NCBI GenBank assembly: GCA_030699455.1
Contig: JAUYMN010000011.1
Location: forward strand, 1 to 33,499
DNA: 33,499 nt
Origin: Nanobdellota archaeon
GTDB taxonomy: Archaea > Nanobdellota > Nanobdellia > SCGC-AAA011-G17 > UBA489
Direction of reading: 5' to 3'
Of this stretch, positions 26,523-33,499 are shown piece after piece. Position numbers and translations under genes: made by a program. The notes beneath the pieces were generated by a model. It did no database searches. It saw only the letters and a list, made by a program, of their open reading frames with translations, and was not told the origin of the DNA. The number at the start of each line of letters is the position of its first letter. The first letter of the stretch is position 1.

Positions 26523-27104
26523 TTATCTCTTCTTCTTTAGAACAGCTATAAGCATTACCACGGCTTCCTTTAGCTTTGTTTCAGAACGTGTGCCTGTGCA
26601 TACTATCTTTCCATTGCTAAACAGCAGGAATGTTGCTCTTGTTCCTGGTAGCTTATAAACCAGACCAGGAAATTGTTCAGGTTCATATTCCGTGTTTTCT
26701 AATTCCATAGCAAGGGAATTAAGATTTAGGTCCATACCTACACTTCCTGAACCAACCATATTTTGAACCTCTATCTTTGGCTGGATTTTTATCTTGACAT
26801 TTACTTTTGCCAGGTTTTCTATTATTTTATTTATTGAATCTCTTACTTTTGTAAGCGATTTAGCACCTGTGTTGACAATTTTTCCAGATGAGAAAATAAG
26901 AGCAGAGGTTTTTGGTTCTTTGATTCTCATTATAAGCCCAGGGAATTGTTCAGGGTTATACTCTGTATTTGGCAGAGTTTCTGCTAGTCTAATCAGCGGT
27001 ATATCTTGTCCTAGAGATGAAGAGCAAACTATGTTTACTATTTTTATATCTAGTTTTTTAGAACCTGTTTTTTTAGTGGTTTTCTTTGGCATTTTAACCC
27101 CCAT
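26523..27104 (-). CDS. tbp: TATA-box binding protein
   Basis: Two TBP repeats with YNPEQFPGLIMRI / YEPEQFPGLVYKL and ALIFSSGKIVNTGAKS / FLLFSNGKIVCTGTRS. Confidence 0.98.
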   Translation of the reverse strand: MGVKMPKKTTKKTGSKKLDIKIVNIVCSSSLGQDIPLIRLAETLPNTEYNPEQFPGLIMRIKEPKTSALIFSSGKIVNTGAKSLTKVRDSINKIIENLAKVNVKIKIQPKIEVQNMVGSGSVGMDLNLNSLAMELENTEYEPEQFPGLVYKLPGTRATFLLFSNGKIVCTGTRSETKLKEAVVMLIAVLKKKR

Positions 27105-27225
27105 TTTCTAATGCCCTCTTTTTTACTTATATATTGTAGTGGAATGATATTTAAAGGTATATAAATGTATGATGTCACTGATTAGTAATGGTAATAGTGG
27201 GATGTGGTAGACAGGTAGTTTAATC

Positions 27226-30042
27226 TTACAGTTTATTAAAGGCTATTTTGAATATTTTATCTCTTACCTTTTCTTCAGATGTTACATCATATTTTCCGGA
27301 TAATTCTCCAAAGTCCAAGTTTACTGCTCCGACTTTTTCTTTTAGTTCATCTTTGAATTTTGAGATATCATAATCTGAATCGATTACTACAGATATTTCA
27401 TCTGCCTTCACAAGATTTGCTTTCTTTCTTAATGCTTGTATTTTTCTTGATATTTCCCTGTAAAATCCTTCCTGCTCTAATTCCTTAGTTATTTTTGTAT
27501 TTAATTTTGCTGTTATTTCTTCTTTTGAATCTTTTATTTCAATTTCTTTAATATTGCATTGTGACTTAATTATGTGTTCAAACTCTTTTATTCCCTTGTG
27601 CAGTGCTTTTGGAGCCCATACTGTTGCCATTGACAGCGGCCACCTTACGCCTATCTTGTTCTGTTCTCTTTCTGAGAGTATCTTTGATGTAATTTCTTTT
27701 GCTATTTCCATGGAATCTTCCAATTTTTTGTTGATTTCTTTTGGATTATGTTTTGGCCATGCTTCTAAGTGTATGGACTTTTTTGAAGTCGACATATTTA
27801 TGTATTCTGAAATATATGGTGCAAATGGCGCCAATAATTTTGTAAGTATTGAGAATATTTCATTAAACACATATCCCAATGATGGATCTTCTACTGAGGC
27901 TCTGTCCCTTATTAATTTTATGTACCACCTTGAGACATCTTCGTTAACAAATTGTACAAACTTCTTTAAGCATTGATGATAATTGTGGTTTTCCAGTTCT
28001 TCTGTTATATCTCTTATGAGATTATTTGTTTTTGAAATAATCCATCTATCTTCAATAGGCAACATTGATGGTTTTTTTGAAGTTAATTCTGTCATGTCTT
28101 TTGTAAATTTGTGTGTGTTAAAAAGTATATTTAGAAATGGCAAAACTGATTCATTAACCAAATGTACCGAGAATCTTTTTTGATCTCCTGGAGATGTCAT
28201 GAACATTTGCAATCTTGTTGCATCTATTCCCACAGAATCAAATATCTCATTTGGGATTAATACGTTGCCCTTGGATTTTGACATTTTCTCGCCCTTTTCA
28301 TCCACTATGTGGCCTGCACAGACTACTGATTTAAATGCTGGTTTGTCAAATAGTGCCGTTGCCAAAACATGCAGTGTGTAAAACCACCCCCTTGTCTGGT
28401 CTATTGCCTCTGAAACAAAATCATATGGGAATCTCTTTTCAAAATATGTTTTATTTTCGAATGGATAGTGTAGCTGTGCAAATGAAGCTGATCCTGAATC
28501 ATACCAGCAGTCTATCACATCTTCAACTCTCTTATATTCCTTGTTATTCTTCTTTATGATTATGTTGTCCACTTCTGGTTTATGCAGGTCTTTGATTTTT
28601 CTGCCTGAAAGTTTTTCCAGTTCTTTTATAGAGCCAATGCAAATTTCATCTCCCTCTTTTGATCTCCAAATTGGCAACGGTGTTCCCCAAAATTTCTTTC
28701 TTGATAATGCCCAATCTCTTGCTCCCTCTAGCCAGTTGCCAAATCTGCCTTCTTTAATATGGCTTGGGTACCATGATATTTTTTTATTATTTTTTAATAA
28801 TTTGTCTTTTATTGCTGTTACCTTAACAAACCATGAATCCGTTGTGTAATATATCAGGGGAGTATCACATCTCCAACAGTAAGGATAACTGTGAAGATAC
28901 CTTTCTGTTTTGAACAATTTCCCTTTTTCTTCTAGATAAGCTATTATCTTTTTATCTGCATGTTTTACAAATAAATCTTTGAAGTCTGTTACTTCTTCTG
29001 TAAACTTCCCGGTTTCAGTAACCGGCTGTATGAACGGGATGTTATTTTTTTCGCATGCTAAATAGTCATCTTCGCCGAAAGCAGGTGCCATATGAACCAC
29101 ACCTGTGCCTTCATCTGTTTTAACAAAATCACCGCCTATTATCGTCCATGCCTTTGTATCGCTGAACTTTGCAGTGAAATAATCAAACAACGGAATGTAT
29201 GATTTTCCTATTAGCTCCTTTCCTTTAATTTCCACCATTATCTTTGCATCATTAAAATACTTGCTTACAAGATCTTTTGCAAGAATGTAGGTTTTATTAT
29301 TGTGTTTTACTTTTGCATAGATAATCTCTGGATTAACTGCCAATGCTAAATTTGAAGGCAATGTCCATGGCGTTGTGGTCCATGCAAGTACATATGAATC
29401 TTCATCTTTTAGTTTAAGTTCTACAACAGCTGTAGGATCTGTAACATCTTTGTATCCTTGAGAAACCTCATGGGAACTTAATGGAGTCTCACATCTTGGA
29501 CAGTAAGGGACAACTTTTCTCCCCTCATACAACAACTTTTTATTGTAGAGTTCTTTTAATGACCACCATATACTCTCTATGTAACTATTGTCTAAGGTCC
29601 TATATGGGTTATTTAGATCTATTAAATAGTTTAATTTTTCTGTATTTACCTCCCACTCCTTGATATAACTAAACACACTATTCCTGCATTCTTCTATGAA
29701 TTTTTTTACTCCGTAATTCAGAATGTCTTTCTTTGAATTTAATCCAAGCTTTTTTTCTATCTGCACTTCTACAGGGAGACCATGACAATCCCATCCCCCT
29801 TTTCTTGGAACTGTAAATCCCGACATGAATTTGTATTTGCAAAAGAGGTCTTTCATGGTCCTCATTTCCACGTGGTGTAATGCAGGGGGAGCATTCGCTG
29901 TTGGTGGTCCTTCCAAGAATGAGAATATCTTCTTCTTTGAATTATATTCAATTGTTTTATTAAGATTGTTTATAGAATTCTTCCAAAATTTCTGTACTTC
30001 CTGTTCCACCTGCTTGAAGTCGTACATAGTGTTTAACTCCAT
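27226..30042 (-). CDS. ileS: Isoleucyl-tRNA synthetase
   Basis: GPPTANAPPALHHVEMRTMKD (HIGH region), KGGWDCHGLPVEVQIEKKLG, KGEKMSKSKGNVL. Confidence 0.96.
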   Translation of the reverse strand: MELNTMYDFKQVEQEVQKFWKNSINNLNKTIEYNSKKKIFSFLEGPPTANAPPALHHVEMRTMKDLFCKYKFMSGFTVPRKGGWDCHGLPVEVQIEKKLGLNSKKDILNYGVKKFIEECRNSVFSYIKEWEVNTEKLNYLIDLNNPYRTLDNSYIESIWWSLKELYNKKLLYEGRKVVPYCPRCETPLSSHEVSQGYKDVTDPTAVVELKLKDEDSYVLAWTTTPWTLPSNLALAVNPEIIYAKVKHNNKTYILAKDLVSKYFNDAKIMVEIKGKELIGKSYIPLFDYFTAKFSDTKAWTIIGGDFVKTDEGTGVVHMAPAFGEDDYLACEKNNIPFIQPVTETGKFTEEVTDFKDLFVKHADKKIIAYLEEKGKLFKTERYLHSYPYCWRCDTPLIYYTTDSWFVKVTAIKDKLLKNNKKISWYPSHIKEGRFGNWLEGARDWALSRKKFWGTPLPIWRSKEGDEICIGSIKELEKLSGRKIKDLHKPEVDNIIIKKNNKEYKRVEDVIDCWYDSGSASFAQLHYPFENKTYFEKRFPYDFVSEAIDQTRGWFYTLHVLATALFDKPAFKSVVCAGHIVDEKGEKMSKSKGNVLIPNEIFDSVGIDATRLQMFMTSPGDQKRFSVHLVNESVLPFLNILFNTHKFTKDMTELTSKKPSMLPIEDRWIISKTNNLIRDITEELENHNYHQCLKKFVQFVNEDVSRWYIKLIRDRASVEDPSLGYVFNEIFSILTKLLAPFAPYISEYINMSTSKKSIHLEAWPKHNPKEINKKLEDSMEIAKEITSKILSEREQNKIGVRWPLSMATVWAPKALHKGIKEFEHIIKSQCNIKEIEIKDSKEEITAKLNTKITKELEQEGFYREISRKIQALRKKANLVKADEISVVIDSDYDISKFKDELKEKVGAVNLDFGELSGKYDVTSEEKVRDKIFKIAFNKL

Positions 30043-30159
30043 TTATTGATGGTTTAAATAGGTTATGATGAAATCTTTCTGGAAAATATTGTTTATATAT
30101 CTTGTACTTACCCTCTAACCCAATAAAGCTTAAAAATCGTGTTCTGTTTTTTTAGTTAT

Positions 30160-31116
30160 ATGGATGATTCTATGAAGATATGGACTGAGAAGTACAGACC
30201 GTCTAAGTTTGGCGAAGTTTTTGGGCAGAGGGATATTGTAAAGAAGGTTAAGGCTTTGGCTGAAAATGGGAACATGCCACACCTGTTATTTTCTGGTCCG
30301 GCTGGTATCGGAAAAACTACTTTGGCATTGGTTATTGCTAAGGAAATGTTTGGAGAAAATTGGAAAGGAAATTTCTTAGAGACTAACGCAAGTGATGAAA
30401 GGGGGATAGATGTTATTAGAAATAAGATTAAGGATTTTGCAAGAACTAAATCAGTAAGTACTGAGTTTCCTAAGATTATTTATTTGGATGAGTGTGATAG
30501 CTTAACCAGGGAAGCACAACAAGCATTAAGAAGAACTATGGAAACTTATGCAGGAAGTGCCAGATTTATTTTAAGCTGTAATTTTTCTAGTAAGCTGATA
30601 GATCCCATTCAAAGCAGGTGTGCTGTTTTTAGATTTAAACCATTGGATAAAGAAGAGATTACTAGTGTCATAGATAATATTGCAGAAAAAGAAGGGTTAA
30701 AAATAAGTAATGATACAAAAAATGCGCTGTTTGATGTTTGTGATGGTGATGTTAGGAGAGTTATTAATACATTACAAAGTTGTGCTGTTTTGAACAAAGA
30801 TATTGGTCCTGAGACTATTTATGAAGTCAGCAATTTTGCAAGGCCTAAAGAAATTGATGTGGTAATTAAAATGGCTCTGAACAGAGATTTTGAAAAATCT
30901 AGAAATAAATTATTAGACATTATGCTAACTAATGGATTAAGTGGTTTAGATATTATTAAACAGCTACAAGCTGAAATTATTAAATTAGATGTTGAGGGAA
31001 AGACTAAATTAGAAATGATAAAACTTTGTGGCGAGGCTGAGTTTAGGTTAGTTGAGGGCAGTGATGAATTCATACAGCTGGAAGCCCTGCTTGCGAGTTT
31101 TGGATTGTTACAATGA
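30160..31116 (+). CDS. rfcS: Replication factor C small subunit
   Basis: WTEKYRPSKFGEVFGQ, LLFSGPAGIGKTTLAL, IIYLDECDSLT, FILSCNFSSKLIDPIQSRC. Start trimmed from 30139. Confidence 0.97.
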   Translation: MDDSMKIWTEKYRPSKFGEVFGQRDIVKKVKALAENGNMPHLLFSGPAGIGKTTLALVIAKEMFGENWKGNFLETNASDERGIDVIRNKIKDFARTKSVSTEFPKIIYLDECDSLTREAQQALRRTMETYAGSARFILSCNFSSKLIDPIQSRCAVFRFKPLDKEEITSVIDNIAEKEGLKISNDTKNALFDVCDGDVRRVINTLQSCAVLNKDIGPETIYEVSNFARPKEIDVVIKMALNRDFEKSRNKLLDIMLTNGLSGLDIIKQLQAEIIKLDVEGKTKLEMIKLCGEAEFRLVEGSDEFIQLEALLASFGLLQ

Positions 31117-32282
31117 AACCGTGGTGTGAAAAATACAGGCCAATGGATGATGCCGAGCTAGCTACTGATCCGGTTGCTGTAAATGAATTAAAAGCTGTGA
31201 TAAAGAAGAAGGGTATTGCTATGATTTATGGGAATAGTGGAACTTGCAAAACCTCAACTGTTGAAGCAATTGCCAACGGTGGAAATTATGAGATAGTTGA
31301 AATGAATGCCTCTGATTTTAGGGATTCTGAAAGCATTAAAAATGTTATTGGGGGCGGTCTTGGGCAACAAAGTTTATTTCAAAAGGAAAAAATAATACTT
31401 ATTGACGAAATTAATGGAATAAGTGGCAGAGAAGATAGGGGTGGTGTCCAGGCGTTGTCAAAGCTTCTCATGAACAATTATTATCCTGTAATAATGACTG
31501 CTGAAGATCCTTATGTGAGCAAAATAAATGTCTTAAGAAAAAAATCAAAACTTATTGAGTTTAAACCAATTGATTCTGAAAGGATTGTTGGTGTTCTTAA
31601 AAATATCTGTGAAAGTGAAAAAATAAAATACAGTGATGAGTCTCTTAAGATAATTGCGAGGAGAGTTGGTGGAGATATTCGCGGTGCAATAAACGATTTG
31701 CAAATACATGCAGCAAATGGAATTTTAGAAGTCAGTGATGACAGCGAAGAGAATGAACGCGAGAGAGAAGGAAGAATATTAGAGGCTTTGATGCTGGTCT
31801 TCAAAAGCACTAAATGGGAAAATTTCCAGGGTGCTTATGATAATGTTAGAGTGGATCACAAAGAGATTATGTTATGGTTAGACCAGAATATTCCTTATGA
31901 GTATAGGGGTAAAGAGCTGTTTAGTGCTTACGATGCATTGAGCAGAGCCGATATTTTCAACAGAAGGATAATGAGGTGGCAATATTGGAGATATTTGGTT
32001 TATGTTTATCAATTACTCAGTTCTGGCATTGCTTTGGCTAAAAACGAAAGCAAAAAAGGTTTTGTTAAATACAAAAGGAGCAGCAGACCGCTGAAAATAT
32101 GGATGAGCAATCAAAAAAATTTTAAGAGAAAGACTATTTCTGAAAAGGTTAGTAGCATTTTTCATACATCTATGAAGAGTTTTATTAAGGAAGATCTGCC
32201 TTATCTGAAATTGATGGCCAGACATAACAAACTACCTGAATTAAAGTTAGAACCTGAAGAAATTGAATGGTTGAAAAAATGA
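31113..32282 (+). CDS. rfcL: Replication factor C large subunit
   Basis: WCEKYRPMDDAEL, GNSGTCKTS (P-loop position), ILIDEINGISG, RRVGGDIRGAINDLQ; ATGA overlap with rfcS. Confidence 0.94.
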   Translation: MKPWCEKYRPMDDAELATDPVAVNELKAVIKKKGIAMIYGNSGTCKTSTVEAIANGGNYEIVEMNASDFRDSESIKNVIGGGLGQQSLFQKEKIILIDEINGISGREDRGGVQALSKLLMNNYYPVIMTAEDPYVSKINVLRKKSKLIEFKPIDSERIVGVLKNICESEKIKYSDESLKIIARRVGGDIRGAINDLQIHAANGILEVSDDSEENEREREGRILEALMLVFKSTKWENFQGAYDNVRVDHKEIMLWLDQNIPYEYRGKELFSAYDALSRADIFNRRIMRWQYWRYLVYVYQLLSSGIALAKNESKKGFVKYKRSSRPLKIWMSNQKNFKRKTISEKVSSIFHTSMKSFIKEDLPYLKLMARHNKLPELKLEPEEIEWLKK

Positions 32283-32298
32283 ATACTCCTGCAGTAAT

Positions 32299-33147
32299 TT
32301 AAACTTTTAATGAATTAAGCCTTTCTACCCTCTGCTCTGTTGAAGGGTGAGTTGAGAAAATATTCATCATCTGCCTTCCTGTAAAAGGATTTACAATAAA
32401 TAAATGTGCAGTTGACTGGTTTCCAAATCTTAATGGAATTCTCTTCGAATATTCCTGCAATTTTAATAATGCGTTTGCTAAGTTTTTTGGTTCTTTTGTC
32501 AATCTTGCGGAAGTTTCATCAGCCATGAATTCCCTTGACCTTGAAATTGCAAATTGAATAAGCATTGCTGCTATTGGGGCGACTATTGCCAAAACTAATA
32601 TCTGCAAAATATTTGAGTTTCCGTTGTCATCTCGCATACCTCCAAAAATAGCTGCAAATCTTGCCATTGATGCAGTATACATGATAACTGTTGCCATTGT
32701 TGCTGCTATTGTTGAAATTAAAATATCTCTGTTTTTTACATGCCCTATTTCGTGTGCCAGTACTCCTTCCAGCTCTTTTTTGTTTAGTAACTTTAAAATT
32801 CCCTGTGTTACTGCAACGACTGCATTTTTTGGATTCCTGCCTGTTGCAAATGCATTGGGTGTTTCTGACGGTACAAGATAAATTTTTGGCTTGGGAATGC
32901 CTGCTTTCTTTGAGATATTTTCTACAATTTTATGTATTTCTGGGGCTTTTGATTTTTCTAATGGCTTTGCCCTGTATACCATAAGAACCATTTTGTCTGA
33001 ATAAAAATATGAGAAAAAATTTATTGCCAATGCTAAAATCAGCGCTATTGTTAGACCTGCTTTTCCACCCAAAAATCCACCTATTGTTAATATGATGCCT
33101 GAAAGGATTGCAAGCAATACGAATGTTTTGAGTTGATTTATTAGCAT
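32299..33147 (-). CDS. htpX: HtpX-type M48 zinc metalloprotease
   Basis: ELEGVLAHEIGHVKNRDI (HEXXH), ATGRNPKNAVVAVTQGIL, TM helices, SRSREFMADETSA. Confidence 0.96.
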   Translation of the reverse strand: MLINQLKTFVLLAILSGIILTIGGFLGGKAGLTIALILALAINFFSYFYSDKMVLMVYRAKPLEKSKAPEIHKIVENISKKAGIPKPKIYLVPSETPNAFATGRNPKNAVVAVTQGILKLLNKKELEGVLAHEIGHVKNRDILISTIAATMATVIMYTASMARFAAIFGGMRDDNGNSNILQILVLAIVAPIAAMLIQFAISRSREFMADETSARLTKEPKNLANALLKLQEYSKRIPLRFGNQSTAHLFIVNPFTGRQMMNIFSTHPSTEQRVERLNSLKV

Positions 33148-33184
33148 ATCAATAATAGCCTATTTAGTTTTAAATATTTAGCGG

Positions 33185-33499
33185 TTAGTCTGTTATTACG
33201 ATTGGCTTTCCAACAAGCTCCTTTATCTTGGCTATGATGAATTCTGCCTGTATTTTTGGGTTGATTGTATCTGGGGATATTCTTGGTCCCAAATCAATCA
33301 TCATATCTGCTGCATAAATTATTTCTGCGAGAATATCTCCTTCATAAAAATAATAAAAAAGATTTCCCGCTATGTTTGTTATATCAATCGCTTTTTCTTT
33401 TATTTTTTTTGACTGCCTGTTTTTTTGAGATTCTTTTATTATCTCTTCCGCCAGTTTTTTCATAATTCCCAGCTGATCCATTGCTTCCTTTAATCTTTT
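33185..33499 (-). CDS. Hypothetical helical protein (possibly 5'-truncated by window end)
   Basis: 98 aa from ATG at 33481; frame stays open to 33499 (KRLKEA upstream). Confidence 0.6.
   Translation of the reverse strand, partial: KRLKEAMDQLGIMKKLAEEIIKESQKNRQSKKIKEKAIDITNIAGNLFYYFYEGDILAEIIYAADMMIDLGPRISPDTINPKIQAEFIIAKIKELVGKPIVITD

Noticed and set aside
27160-27225. C/D-box-like motif (atgatgt ... ctga) between TBP and ileS
   Set aside because: No complete C/D/C'/D' set; overlaps the TBP promoter region.
29860-29925. Apparent loss of the HIGH motif in IleRS (PPALHHVEMRTMKD)
   Set aside because: IleRS variants with PGIHH-type sequences are known; KMSKS and other motifs are intact.
1-33499. 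CRISPR array, rRNA genes, transposase or integrase, inteins in MCM/RFC
   Set aside because: None found on reading; MCM and RFC motifs are contiguous.

Overview
AT-rich archaeal window. Gene content (thermosome, Topo VI, MCM, TBP, RFC, KEOPS Kae1, aIF1A, aIF2beta, eL41, intron-bearing tRNA) and the many compact or truncated proteins suggest a DPANN-type lineage; that placement is inference. There are two domains. Bases ~1-8,838 form an accessory island ending at the 3' end of a tRNA-Thr gene. The island holds a type III restriction-modification operon (the res gene runs off the left edge and is missing from the ORF track) with a small RHH-like leader ORF, a nucleotidyltransferase, several orphan genes, a winged-helix antitoxin next to a truncated RelE/ParE-like toxin, a DUF4258/DUF2283 pair and a DIP1984-like gene. 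Many of its genes have their own TATA box about 25 nt upstream of the start codon. It also carries several inverted or palindromic repeats. Bases ~8,839-33,499 are core information-processing genes: three tRNAs (one with an intron, probable tRNA-Ile(UAU)), eL41, YchF-type GTPase, Kae1, thermosome, Topo VI A/B, Dim2-like KH protein, aIF1A, S-layer-like protein, truncated NMD3, DUF424, aIF2beta, RPA-like, MCM, TBP, IleRS, RFC-S/L and HtpX. The best leads are (1) a 15-bp tRNA-Thr 3'-end duplication bounding a ~1 kb two-gene cassette, (2) a two-copy structured repeat that follows consecutive genes in the island, (3) a 13-bp perfect terminal inverted repeat around a 162-nt AT-rich segment, (4) the antitoxin/truncated-toxin junction, and (5) reduced proteins in the core (a GspE N-domain without motor, an NMD3 C-domain only). 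No CRISPR array, rRNA gene, transposase or integrase gene was seen.
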